From Acidobacteria bacterium Ga0074141 (lineage in GTDB: Bacteria > Acidobacteriota > Blastocatellia > Pyrinomonadales > Pyrinomonadaceae): 64,000 nucleotides of DNA. The notes under the pieces are model-generated. The model had not been told where the DNA came from. It searched no databases and was given only the letters and a program-made list of their open reading frames with translations. Each line of letters starts with the position of its first letter. Position 1 is the stretch's first letter. The position numbers and the translations under genes are program-made. This document shows, piece by piece, positions 46,334 to 55,918 of the stretch. The DNA lies in the NCBI GenBank assembly GCA_001464665.1, contig LNDP01000019.1:62001-126000 (forward strand), given 5' to 3'.

Positions 46334-48475
46334 TCATTTCGGCTCCTTCCGGCATATCGCGTCAAGCGATTTCTCCGAGAAAATGAGCTTCTTGAGAGCC
46401 TCAAGTTGCCGCTGAAGATCCTTGTTTTGTTGCGCGAGCTCCTCGATCTGCGCTTGCTGTTGTTTGAAGGCGTTGATAAAGAGAATGTTCAAGCTGTGTT
46501 CCTTTACTTCCACGACCTTGCCTTTATCGTTAAGCGTAACCAAGTCTGGAGCGATTTCCGCGACATCTTCAGCGTTCAATCCCACGTCAAACGAGCCGTT
46601 GTCTTTCCATTTGAAAGCGACCGGTTTCAGACGCTTGATAATACTTAGACCGTGAGTGAATGGCTCAATGTTTTGTTTTTGTGTTCCCTCGGAAAACGGC
46701 GAACTGCAGTTTGTGATCACATTTGCCGTTATTCCGTCGGTCGCCGCCTTCCAACAGAGGTGAATTCCGGAAGAACCCTGGGCAAAAGTTCGGATGTAAA
46801 GATTGGGAACAACCACGCCTCCCCCCGCAGCACTATTTACGACATCGAGGGCCGGAACGCTCGCCAAGCCATTGAAAATGCCTGCTCTCAATGCTCCAAA
46901 TACTTGTGTCGATTGAGCCGTTGTGCCAAGAACGATCGTATTGTTGGTCGAAACCGTCACACCGGTACCAATAGCGATCGAGTTGCTAACCTGCGTCGAT
47001 GTGTTCGGGTTTCCTGCGCCGGAGCCGATAAAGACGTTGTTATTGCCGACGGTATTGTTAGCCCCTGTAAGGCTTCCAATAAAGGTGTTTGATGACCCAG
47101 TATTCTGAAAACCTGCCGATCGGCCAAAAAACGAATTACCAAGTCCCGTCACATTTGAAATTCCAGCACCGGAGCCGAAGAATGAGTTACCTTCTGCAGT
47201 ATTGGCCCTGCCGGCATCGGCTCCGAAAAATGCGTTATAGCCCGCGCTCGTATTGCCGAGTCCGGCCTGATACCCAAAAAAGGCATTATCGCTGCCAGAT
47301 GTGTTTGCCCATCCGGCCCCGGTTCCGTAAAAGGAATTTCGAAATCCCGTAGTGTTCGAGCGACCCGTATCCCCGCCAAAGAATGCGTTATTGCTTCCCG
47401 TGGTGTTAGCAAATCCCGAATATGCACCAAAGAATGAGTTTAGGCTTGCTGTTGTGTTCGACTCGCCCGACGAGCGACCGAAAAAAGAGTTATTCTGGCC
47501 GGAAGAATTCGAGAAACCGGTGTTCATACCGGCGAAAGTATTGTCGCTGCCGGCACTATTCAGAGCTCCGGCACCTCTGCCAAAGAAAGCATTCCGATTT
47601 CCGGTTGTATTGAAGCTCCCGGTGCCGCGCCCAAAAAAGGCATTTTCATTCCCTATAGTGTTTGATGACCCAGAACTGTCGCCATAGAAAGCATTGCTAC
47701 TGCCTGTCGTATTAAAGTTTCCCGAAAACGTCCCAAAAAACGAATTGTCAGATCCAGTAGAATTGTTAGATCCGGCACCGTGCCCCACGAAAGTGTTGTC
47801 TGTCCCTGTGTTAATAGCACCAGCATTGACCCCTGCGAACAGGTTTCGTATTCCTTGATTGCTGAGAATCCGTGCCCCCCCGATACTGAACTGTATCTGA
47901 GCGTTCAGGATCCCGGCTGAACCGGTACCGCCCACGTTGAAGTTTGCCCCGGGCTGCGGTGTTCCAGTGTTCTGAACATAGTCCGTGCTTCCAGGCAACG
48001 GAGGTCGCGGGTCAGACATACGTGGGTCGCCGGTCAGAACATACTGATCGGCTGCAACGCCGCCAAGCTGATCGGAATCACTTGATACCTTGGCTTTCAC
48101 CGATTGCACGGCGAACGGGGCCGATGTCAGCTTCTGCCGAGGCGAAAGCGTTGAATAATTGTTCTGACCGCCCAGCGAAATGCTAATTTCGAGGTAGCGA
48201 TCGAACCCGTTGAAGGCGTCCGCGCCAAAATCCAAAAGGACGGTGAAGTCGCCATTGACTGCGACAACGTTTGCCACGTCCTGAACAGTCCCCTGCTCTA
48301 CTCCAGCAGTCGGGCTGTCAAACAAACGGAAACGCATATCGTATACACCGTTTGCCGGCGCGCCGCTATTATTCAACCTCCCCTGAAATGTGAAAGCGCT
48401 CAACTCCAACGTCTGAGCCGTAGTTGCGTAACAGAAAAAGAGACTAATGATCAGAATGACGGTAAACTTTTTCAT
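46334..48475 (-). CDS. Secreted fibre/adhesin-like protein with S74 chaperone domain (third copy)
   Basis: A 713-residue protein with a signal peptide (FTVILIISLFFCYATTAQ). An N-terminal beta domain (FQGRLNNSGAPANGVYDMRFRLFD ... LSPRQKLTSAPFAVQS) leads to the fibre-like DPRMSDPRPPLPGSTDYVQN motif. About twenty repeats of the type G-S-x-N-x-F-F-G-x-x-S/A-G-x-x-N-T-T/S follow. The S74 domain holds Ser and Lys in SEGTQKQNI, FKWKDNGSFDVGLNAEDVAEI and a C-terminal coiled coil. It shares architecture with the two genes at the start of the window but is more divergent. It is 78 bases downstream of the secreted-protein gene on the same strand. Confidence 0.88.
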   Translation of the reverse strand: MKKFTVILIISLFFCYATTAQTLELSAFTFQGRLNNSGAPANGVYDMRFRLFDSPTAGVEQGTVQDVANVVAVNGDFTVLLDFGADAFNGFDRYLEISISLGGQNNYSTLSPRQKLTSAPFAVQSVKAKVSSDSDQLGGVAADQYVLTGDPRMSDPRPPLPGSTDYVQNTGTPQPGANFNVGGTGSAGILNAQIQFSIGGARILSNQGIRNLFAGVNAGAINTGTDNTFVGHGAGSNNSTGSDNSFFGTFSGNFNTTGSSNAFYGDSSGSSNTIGNENAFFGRGTGSFNTTGNRNAFFGRGAGALNSAGSDNTFAGMNTGFSNSSGQNNSFFGRSSGESNTTASLNSFFGAYSGFANTTGSNNAFFGGDTGRSNTTGFRNSFYGTGAGWANTSGSDNAFFGYQAGLGNTSAGYNAFFGADAGRANTAEGNSFFGSGAGISNVTGLGNSFFGRSAGFQNTGSSNTFIGSLTGANNTVGNNNVFIGSGAGNPNTSTQVSNSIAIGTGVTVSTNNTIVLGTTAQSTQVFGALRAGIFNGLASVPALDVVNSAAGGGVVVPNLYIRTFAQGSSGIHLCWKAATDGITANVITNCSSPFSEGTQKQNIEPFTHGLSIIKRLKPVAFKWKDNGSFDVGLNAEDVAEIAPDLVTLNDKGKVVEVKEHSLNILFINAFKQQQAQIEELAQQNKDLQRQLEALKKLIFSEKSLDAICRKEPK

Positions 48476-48553
48476 GGCTTATCTCTTGCCTTCAACTAGT
48501 TTTCGCAGTACGTGGTGCAACTCTATTTCGACTCGCAAGCTCTAGAAACAGCT

Positions 48554-49801
48554 TTACTGAAGCGGAAATCCCGTCATCGGATTTCCGTAGAATGCCTCGG
48601 TTTTCCACGCCGTAGCGTTCCATTTTTCGGAAGTGCCGATTATCGTGACTGGAATGAGTACCTTGTGATAGGTCAGGTAACCTGGCTTCTGATAGCCACC
48701 GTCGACGATCTTGCCGTCAGTACCGACCGTGAATTTTGCCTCGCGGACCTGAGTACCATTGTGATACGCCTTTACGGTGTATTCGCCCGGGTTTTTATCG
48801 ATGAAAAAGGCCTTGGGCATATTATCTCGATGGTATTCCCCGCCGTTGTCAACATGTATTTCCCGGTCGCTTTTATTACTCCACTGGAATTCCCAAAGCC
48901 GCCAGTGATGGAGGTCCGGCGAATTCACGGCAAATGCGCTTGCTCGGTCTTCGCGTTCGTTAGGCTTCGTCGTTGCCAGCTGCTGGCCTTTGTAGAACAA
49001 ACGGCCTTCGAGCCCGTGATCCGTGGAGCCCAGTGATTTCTTGAACCACATGCCCACCTGGATAGGAAAATTGACTCCAAGATCCTCTCCGATGAAATTG
49101 CTGAAATGAAAGGACACGTATCCGATGGGCATTAACCAATCATGATCGACATAATATTCGTTCCGTGTCTCGCGGCTAAATTCGATCGGAAATTTGCCAA
49201 CCTTGAATTTCCCTTGAAATGCGACCTCGCCCGAAGCGCTATTGGTGATCTTGATACCATAGATCCCGGTCGCAATGGTCGACTTCGTTTTGATCATCTG
49301 GGTAGTGACGTCACGATTGCTCTTTACCATGACTGTTAGGTCCGCGGCACGATTGCCGAGCTCAAGGGGTTCGCTGAACCACACTGAGCCGTCTGGATTT
49401 GTGTATTCGGCGACGTAGGGCAGCTCCGCCTTATAGTCATAGAAAACGGTGAACTGGACCTTTGGAACCCAACTGCTTATACCTTTTCCCGGTGACTTCC
49501 AGTATTCCTTTCCGGTCTCAGCCTGGATGTAGACCGAATCGCGAACAAAGAGAACGTTTGCGGTGGTCCGGATGAAGCCATAGGGCTGCTTCCCGCTTGG
49601 GGTTGAGTAAGTAGAAGTCTCAGACTGCTCAACTGGAGCAGCTTGGTCGTTTTCCTTTCCTCGGCTCTCAGTTTTTGGCTGATCGGCTTTAGGCTTCTCG
49701 ACCTTGGGGATCTTCGGTATTTTGATCGGAAATTGAGCGACGACCGAGCCGGCTGTAGAAACCAAGATAAGAAAAATTACATTTGCAACGATAGCTTTCA
49801 T
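48554..49801 (-). CDS. Secreted protein of unknown function
   Basis: A 415-residue protein with a signal peptide (VIFLILVSTAGSVVAQ) and a Lys/Pro-rich segment (PIKIPKIPKVEKPKADQPK), followed by a low-complexity linker. The body is beta-rich with many aromatics (EYWKSPGKGISSWVPKVQFTVFYDY; DHDWLMPIGYVSFHFSNF). A C-terminal domain ends PGYLTYHKVLIPVTIIGTSE. A GGGAGA ribosome site precedes the ATG. It faces away from the winged-helix/PD40 regulator and sits upstream of the third fibre gene. A decayed copy of its 3' end lies at 46030. No family recognised. Confidence 0.75.
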   Translation of the reverse strand: MKAIVANVIFLILVSTAGSVVAQFPIKIPKIPKVEKPKADQPKTESRGKENDQAAPVEQSETSTYSTPSGKQPYGFIRTTANVLFVRDSVYIQAETGKEYWKSPGKGISSWVPKVQFTVFYDYKAELPYVAEYTNPDGSVWFSEPLELGNRAADLTVMVKSNRDVTTQMIKTKSTIATGIYGIKITNSASGEVAFQGKFKVGKFPIEFSRETRNEYYVDHDWLMPIGYVSFHFSNFIGEDLGVNFPIQVGMWFKKSLGSTDHGLEGRLFYKGQQLATTKPNEREDRASAFAVNSPDLHHWRLWEFQWSNKSDREIHVDNGGEYHRDNMPKAFFIDKNPGEYTVKAYHNGTQVREAKFTVGTDGKIVDGGYQKPGYLTYHKVLIPVTIIGTSEKWNATAWKTEAFYGNPMTGFPLQ

Positions 49802-49993
49802 TCGATCTCCCTTCCTGCTGAAGTGACAAACCGCCAGCGTGCGTCCTGCAGCTCATAAAATAGTGGATGGCCCGAACGTATCTTGTGCTACAATCCGTCC
49901 ATTCTCTTAATGTGAATAAAATATACGGGCAATCAAACCGAGAAGTCCTGTGAACTTGCTTAGAGTACTATTAGAAAACCCTTTGAGGATCGT

Positions 49994-52159
49994 ATGTCTA
50001 ACATAACAAAGGGGTTTCAGTTTGGGGAGTTTTATCTTGACACCGTCGAGCGGCTGTTGCTACGGGGAGGCAAGCCGCTTCCGATCACGCCGAAAGCCTA
50101 TCAACTCCTCGAGATCCTGGTCGAAAATTCGGGAACAACGGTCGAAAAAAGCCGGATAATGGAAGTGGTCTGGGGCGATAGCTTTGTCGAAGATGGCAAC
50201 GTGGCATTTACGATCCGCCTGATCCGTGTTGCACTAGACGATGATGCCCGCGAACCGCGATTTATCGAGACACTCCCACGGCGGGGGTATCGCTTTATTG
50301 CGGACGTTAAGCGGCTAGAGCCAGATCCGGCAGATCCGCATTTCGAGAATGCTCCTACGCCCATTACACGCCAAGTAAATGAGCCAGCCTATGGCCAAAA
50401 TCAGAAAGCCTCATTTTTAAGCTCGAATACTCGGACGTTTCTAGGGTTTGTCTTCTTGGCATCTCTGGTCGGGGTCTGGTTTGGAAGCGGGAGTTTCACT
50501 GCCGGTGAAACATTTCAGCTGAACACTCGATTAGAATGGACCACTTTGTCAACTAACGGTACGACGAGGCACGCACTATTGTCTCCTGATGGCGAGAATG
50601 TGATCTACGTCAACTCGTACGGCGGGAAGGAGAGCATCTGGATGCGGCAGTTAGAAAGCGACGACAACGTCGAGATCGTTCCGCCATCGGTCCAGAAGTA
50701 TGCCGGACTGGCGATCTCGCCCGATGGTAATCAAATATACTTCACCCGATTCCCATTGGCTGATGGCCAACAGGCGGATATCTATCGTGTATCCGTTTTC
50801 GGCGGTATTCCGACGAAGATCATTGAGCAGGCACAGGGCTGGATCAGCCTATCGCCATTGGGCGACAAGATCTCGTTCGTCAGGTGTTCGTACTTCGAGG
50901 ATGACTATTGTGCGGTGTGGATCGCAGGGGTTGACGGCAACGATCAACGCCGAGTTGTGACGAAGCCGCGTCCGTTACGGATCAGCGACAATGCCATATC
51001 GCCCGATGGACAATCCGTCGCTTTCGCCGTCGGACGATCTACTAACTCTTCAAACGAATTCAGTCTGCGTGAAATTGATATCAACTCCGGCACCGAACGG
51101 GAGATCACTAAAGAAAAGTTCTTCAACATCAGAAAATTGACCTGGCTCCCCGATCGCAGCGGAATACTGATCTCTGCTTCCCAAATCCCTAACATTCACT
51201 ATCGCATCTGGCAGGTGAAATACTCGACGGGTTCGGTCCGGCCCATGACGAACGAAACCGAGAACGTGTCATCGGTCAGCATAGATCGGGCGGCGACCGC
51301 CGTTGTAGCAAGTAGGATCCGGCGCGATTTCCAGATCAGGTTTTTTCAGGATGGTCAGGTTGCGGGTGCCCGTGATTTGGCAGACGCGAATTCGATGTCG
51401 ATCGCCGCCGATGGCAGAGTGTTCTTTTCCTCGCGCTCGAGCGGAAATGACGAAATCTGGGTGATGAACCTTGACGGAATGTCGTTACGACAATTGACCA
51501 ACGAAAAATCCGACGATCTGTTTCCGCTCGTTTCGGGCGATGGCCGCAAGGTCTTTTTTTCGTCAAATCGCTCTGGAGCGGCTCATATCTGGAGCATGAA
51601 TACCGATGGCAGCGGACTGACCCGTATAACAGAGAACGAAGGCGGATACCCAATATTTGCAACCCCTGATGGCCGCTGGGTCTATTTTCACTCAGGACGA
51701 AACCGCTCGCTTTGGCGGGCCGCAATCGACGGCGGAACCGAGGAAGCCGTTATAGAAGAGCGGCGGTCACTCTTTGAGTTCTCACGCGACGGAAAATTTG
51801 TTGCTTTTCCTGAACTCAGCACGACCGTGAGGTCCTTAAACGTCGTCTCGATCGACAACTTGACTACGTTCGGCGCGTTTGAACTGCCTTCCGGCTCCAG
51901 CCGATTAGTGGACGTAGAATGGCACGTTGACGGACAGCACATTTCTTACATTTTGGCGGATCCCGCGACCGGACGTTCCACCATTTGGCGACAGTCGGTC
52001 GCAGGGGGTGCGGCAGTACTGACGCACGACCTCGGAACAGATGAGATCGGCGAGGCGTTCAGCTTTGGCTTCGCACCTGACGGAAAATCGTTCGGTGTGA
52101 TCCAGGGCCGCTGGAAGCACGATGCAATTCTTGCCCGCGGCCTACTAGCGGTGGAATGA
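49994..52159 (+). CDS. Winged-helix DNA-binding protein with membrane segment and PD40 propeller
   Basis: A 721-residue CadC-like one-component regulator. Residues 1-110 form an OmpR-type winged helix (TPKAYQLLEILVENSG ... VAFTIRLIRVALDD ... FIETLPRRGYRFIADV). A single membrane helix follows (TFLGFVFLASLVGVWFG). The periplasmic part is a WD40-like/PD40 beta propeller (LSPDGENVIYVNS, ISPDGNQIYFTRF, VSGDGRKVFFSSNRSG). It is divergent from the secreted-protein gene and may regulate it. Its stop overlaps the PBP gene by 15 bases. Confidence 0.88.
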   Translation: MSNITKGFQFGEFYLDTVERLLLRGGKPLPITPKAYQLLEILVENSGTTVEKSRIMEVVWGDSFVEDGNVAFTIRLIRVALDDDAREPRFIETLPRRGYRFIADVKRLEPDPADPHFENAPTPITRQVNEPAYGQNQKASFLSSNTRTFLGFVFLASLVGVWFGSGSFTAGETFQLNTRLEWTTLSTNGTTRHALLSPDGENVIYVNSYGGKESIWMRQLESDDNVEIVPPSVQKYAGLAISPDGNQIYFTRFPLADGQQADIYRVSVFGGIPTKIIEQAQGWISLSPLGDKISFVRCSYFEDDYCAVWIAGVDGNDQRRVVTKPRPLRISDNAISPDGQSVAFAVGRSTNSSNEFSLREIDINSGTEREITKEKFFNIRKLTWLPDRSGILISASQIPNIHYRIWQVKYSTGSVRPMTNETENVSSVSIDRAATAVVASRIRRDFQIRFFQDGQVAGARDLADANSMSIAADGRVFFSSRSSGNDEIWVMNLDGMSLRQLTNEKSDDLFPLVSGDGRKVFFSSNRSGAAHIWSMNTDGSGLTRITENEGGYPIFATPDGRWVYFHSGRNRSLWRAAIDGGTEEAVIEERRSLFEFSRDGKFVAFPELSTTVRSLNVVSIDNLTTFGAFELPSGSSRLVDVEWHVDGQHISYILADPATGRSTIWRQSVAGGAAVLTHDLGTDEIGEAFSFGFAPDGKSFGVIQGRWKHDAILARGLLAVE

Positions 52160-54949
52160 GCAAAAGTCTTTCGGCTCGGAGCCCTCGGGGAAGGCCCGCA
52201 CTTCCCTCGTCGGGCACTTCGAGGAGGCCCGCATGCCGGTCAGCGGACAGACGACGAGCGATGTGCCCAACGCTCTTTCTCTTGGGACGGGCGGTTGGTT
52301 CCTTTCGGGTGGCTCTTCGCCATCGATCTTCTCTTGCCAGGTTCCACTTAGCGGGGTTGGCGAGGGCTCCGCATCGAGGTCAATTCCGGTATCGACTTCG
52401 ATCAGCTTGCGGGCCGGGATTGTCCCGGCAATGAAGAGCTCGACCCTCCGAAACTCGGCCGGCACGTCTGTAACAAACACCTCTTTCTTTTCCGGCACTT
52501 CCTCGACCGCCCATGCCGGATCTTCAAGCACCGGATCGCCGGGCGTAGGCGAGGCCGTCGGCGTCGGCTCCGCATCTACCATTTCGACTCCGTCGAGTTC
52601 CCTGACGAGCGAACCGTTTCGGATGTCGATCTCCGCCTTGCGGATTCCCGCGGGCATCGCCCAGTCGCCGTTCCATTCCGGGTGCCGCTCAAGTGCGGCC
52701 TTCATGAACTCAGCCCAGATCGGCATCGCCGAATCAGAGCCTTTCATCCCGAGGTCGTCGTTGTTGTCAAAGCCAACGTAAACGACCGTTACGAGCTCGG
52801 GTGTATAGCCCACGAACCATCCGTCGCGTGACGTGCCGGTCTTTCCGGCATAGGCCGCTTTGCCTGCCTGATTACGAAAGCCCCAGCCATTCAACTCCGC
52901 CGCCGTTCCGCGGCTGATCACATCTTTCATGATGTCGTTCATTATGTAGGCGACATCCGGACGCATCACACTTTGCTTATCTACCGTCGGCTGTGTCCGC
53001 GTTGAACCGTCACCGCGGGTGATCTTCGTTATCGGCATCGGCAGAACGCGGTCGCCGAGATTGGCAAAGGCCGTATAGCCGGTCGCGACCTGTAGCGGCG
53101 TCGCCTCGGCCGTGCCAAGAGCCATCGATGGATAAGCGCGCTCCACCTTCGGCAGACCCGCCTTTGCCGCGAGGTTCATCACCCGTCCAACGTTGACCTG
53201 CATCGCGAGGTCAACGGTGATCGTGTTCTTGCTCTTAACCAGGGAATCGCGGAGAGTGATCTCCTGATTCGAGAAATAGTCGCCGTAGTTGTTCGGCGAG
53301 TATGTATCTTGGTTGAATGTGAATATCTTCTTCTCGTCTTTGAGCACACTTGCCGCGGTAAAGACACGGGTCGCCGGCTCATACGCCGAATTGATCGCCG
53401 CTGCGTAAACAAAAGGCTTAAAGACCGAGCCCGGCTGTCGCATCGCACTCGTCGCCCGGTTAAATTGATTCTGCAGAAAATCCCTTCCGCCGACCATCGC
53501 AACGATCTCGCCCGTCTTCGGCCTTATGGATACCAACGCTGCGTTGAGATTTCCCGGCTCCCTTTTTTTGAAGAACTTCTCAAGCCGATCTATTCGCCGG
53601 TTAACGATCTCGTACGCGATCCTCTGCAGATCAGGGTCGATCGATGTGTAAACTCGCAAATGCTGAAGAGCCTCCGGGTCGCTAATAAGGCTCGGCAATG
53701 TATCGATCACGTACTGCGAGAAATACGGCATGCCCTGAAGGTCACGACGGCTGGTTATCTCCTTGAGTTCGAGCTTGACCTGCCTGGCTTGCTCGAACTG
53801 CTGCGGCGATATCTCGCCAGCCTCAAGCATCGAGATCAGGACCTGATTTCTCCGCTCCTCGGCCCGCTCAGGATTCTTGTACGGGCTATAGCGGTTCGGG
53901 CTTCGCAGAATGCCTGCCAGAAAAGCCGCCTCGGGCAGCGTTAGTTGAGCTACGTCCTTGCCGAAATAAGCGTTCGAGGCCTCGCCGACGCCGTAGATCG
54001 AAACGCCAAGCTGCTGCCCCAGATAGATCTGATTTGCGTAGAGCGTGAAGATCTCTTCCTTCGTTAACCGCGTTTCAAGGATCACGGACATGAACGCCTC
54101 TTTGGCCTTCCGCTCGAGCGTCTGTTCGTTCGTCAGAAAAAGATTTTTGACGAGTTGCTGTGTGATCGACGAACCGCCTTGATTGGCGATCGGCGAATCG
54201 TCTTCGCCGTCATACCTCTGCCAGAGTGCTCGGAGAATGCCGCGGAAATTTACGCCATAATGGTCAAAGAATGCCCTATCCTCCGTGACCGTTATCGCCT
54301 TGATCAGATGCGGCGGCAGGTCCGCGAATTTGACCGTCCGACGCCGGCCGTCGCCCTCGCCGGCGATCGTGCTAAGCATCTTTGGCTCAAGAAAGGCCTG
54401 TGCCGCCTCGGTTCCCGCATCAAGGTCAAGAATGGAATCGACGCTCTTGTTATCTTTCGAAAAGCGAATGCGTAGGTTCGGGAAGTTCCGCTTGCCATCG
54501 ATGACCGCCGTCTCGCCGGGCTCGACCAACATCTCGTTTCCGTCAAAGGAGTAGCGGCTTCGGTCAGCGTCCGCCTTGTTGTTCCTTTCGATGTAACCGG
54601 CGGTTTTGAGATACTCAACCAAGTCGAGCGAGGACATTGCCTCGCCTTTTCTTAATACCTTGGGTGAAGAGTAAATGCCGGCTGTCGATGTGAACACGTC
54701 GCCGCTCAGCAGCCGACGGTCGATCCTGTCGGAGTACTCAAACCAGAAATAAGTAAAGGTCAAAAACCCTACCACCACGAGAAAGCCGGTTATCGCGAAC
54801 GTCCATCTGTTGAATAGAACGTTGAGAAAACGTCGGTGCCAAGGCAGCGGGTCGGCGCGAAAAGCCACGGCACCGGGTCGGTACTTTTTAACCCAACCTT
54901 TGGGTGGAAGTTTGGAGCGGCTGCTTCGCTTATCGAATGGATCCGGCAT
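52145..54949 (-). CDS. Class A penicillin-binding protein (PBP1B-like)
   Basis: A 934-residue bifunctional peptidoglycan synthase. After a membrane anchor (TFAITGFLVVVGFLTFTYFWF) there is a UB2H-like region, the GT51 transglycosylase (EDRAFFDHYGVNFRGILRA, GGSSITQQLVKNLFLT) and the transpeptidase with RQPGSVFKPF (SxxK), VKSKNTITV (SxN) and AGKTGTSRDGWFVGY (KTG). A Pro/Thr-rich tail ends in a Cys motif (VCPLTGMRASSKCPTREV ... FCSFHR). The ATG at 54949 is chosen; an open frame runs 48 codons further upstream but lacks membrane-protein character. It converges on the winged-helix gene. Confidence 0.93.
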   Translation of the reverse strand: MPDPFDKRSSRSKLPPKGWVKKYRPGAVAFRADPLPWHRRFLNVLFNRWTFAITGFLVVVGFLTFTYFWFEYSDRIDRRLLSGDVFTSTAGIYSSPKVLRKGEAMSSLDLVEYLKTAGYIERNNKADADRSRYSFDGNEMLVEPGETAVIDGKRNFPNLRIRFSKDNKSVDSILDLDAGTEAAQAFLEPKMLSTIAGEGDGRRRTVKFADLPPHLIKAITVTEDRAFFDHYGVNFRGILRALWQRYDGEDDSPIANQGGSSITQQLVKNLFLTNEQTLERKAKEAFMSVILETRLTKEEIFTLYANQIYLGQQLGVSIYGVGEASNAYFGKDVAQLTLPEAAFLAGILRSPNRYSPYKNPERAEERRNQVLISMLEAGEISPQQFEQARQVKLELKEITSRRDLQGMPYFSQYVIDTLPSLISDPEALQHLRVYTSIDPDLQRIAYEIVNRRIDRLEKFFKKREPGNLNAALVSIRPKTGEIVAMVGGRDFLQNQFNRATSAMRQPGSVFKPFVYAAAINSAYEPATRVFTAASVLKDEKKIFTFNQDTYSPNNYGDYFSNQEITLRDSLVKSKNTITVDLAMQVNVGRVMNLAAKAGLPKVERAYPSMALGTAEATPLQVATGYTAFANLGDRVLPMPITKITRGDGSTRTQPTVDKQSVMRPDVAYIMNDIMKDVISRGTAAELNGWGFRNQAGKAAYAGKTGTSRDGWFVGYTPELVTVVYVGFDNNDDLGMKGSDSAMPIWAEFMKAALERHPEWNGDWAMPAGIRKAEIDIRNGSLVRELDGVEMVDAEPTPTASPTPGDPVLEDPAWAVEEVPEKKEVFVTDVPAEFRRVELFIAGTIPARKLIEVDTGIDLDAEPSPTPLSGTWQEKIDGEEPPERNQPPVPRERALGTSLVVCPLTGMRASSKCPTREVRAFPEGSEPKDFCSFHR

Positions 54950-55048
54950 TGTTTGAGCGGCGGGGGAATGGCACGGTTCGCATTTGCGGCGAGTGCCTAG
55001 TAAAATTCTATAGGTTTTGCTCGCATAGTGTCTAGCAATTTCGGTCAA

Positions 55049-55918
55049 ATGAAGATACTCGTAACAGGCGGCAGCGGCTATTTGGGCACACATTTGCGCT
55101 CGTTTTTTGGTGCGGATGACCTTTCACGGCGGTCGGGCCTCGACATTCTAAACCTTCAGGATGCTCAAATGGCCGCGGATTATGATGTGGTCATCCACCT
55201 TGCCGCCTCGATGGATAAATCGCACGATTCGGCCGAAGAGGTTTTTCTGACAAACGTTGACGGCACGGTTAATCTGCTTCGCGTGATGCGAAAAGATGCC
55301 GTTTTCATTTTCGCGTCGACCAAAGATGTTTACGGCCGCTTTGCCGATAACTTTCGTGAGGTTCCCGAAACTTGCCCAACTCTTTACTCCGGGCAGTCGC
55401 CGCTTGAATGGTCGAAACTAGTTGCCGAGCACTACGTTGATTATTACTCACACCTGAGAAATTTTCGGTCATGCATCTTCCGGCTTTCGACCGTTTACGC
55501 TCCGGCGACCGAGGGCAACACGCCGGGTTTCGTTGGCCACTATGCGGATTGTCTCGACCAAGGCAGGCCTATAAGGCTTCCGGGAACGGGGCGTCCAGTT
55601 CGTGATCTACTGCACGTCGATGACTTTGCCAAAGCCTGTAGGGCCTTTATCGACTCGATCATCCGACACGGCACCTACAATCTCGGTGGCGGACCGAAGA
55701 ATGCGATCGCTCTCTCGTCTCTGGTCGAACTGCTCGAACAGGTCTCTGGCTTTCAAGCTGTGATCGGTGATCCCTTGCCGGACCCGACGCCTTTCACCTA
55801 TGTCTCCGACATCGGCCGCGTCACACAGGAACTTGATTGGTCGCCTGAGATAGATAACGAAACCGGCCTAAAAACCCTCTTCGCCGCACCGGCTGATAGC
55901 GAGGCCGCCGCACAATGA
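55049..55918 (+). CDS. NAD-dependent epimerase/dehydratase family protein, catalytic Tyr absent
   Basis: A 289-residue extended-SDR protein: KILVTGGSGYLGTHL (NAD-binding), IHLAASMDKSHDS, FIFASTKDVYG. Where the YxxxK motif is expected, the sequence is PLEWSK, with Lys123 kept but Leu119 in the Tyr position. This may be a non-catalytic or altered-mechanism member. The ATG at 55049 (MKILVTGG) is preferred over an upstream GTG. It overlaps waaF by four bases, so it probably acts in the same surface-sugar pathway. It is not a clear hldD. Confidence 0.82.
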   Translation: MKILVTGGSGYLGTHLRSFFGADDLSRRSGLDILNLQDAQMAADYDVVIHLAASMDKSHDSAEEVFLTNVDGTVNLLRVMRKDAVFIFASTKDVYGRFADNFREVPETCPTLYSGQSPLEWSKLVAEHYVDYYSHLRNFRSCIFRLSTVYAPATEGNTPGFVGHYADCLDQGRPIRLPGTGRPVRDLLHVDDFAKACRAFIDSIIRHGTYNLGGGPKNAIALSSLVELLEQVSGFQAVIGDPLPDPTPFTYVSDIGRVTQELDWSPEIDNETGLKTLFAAPADSEAAAQ

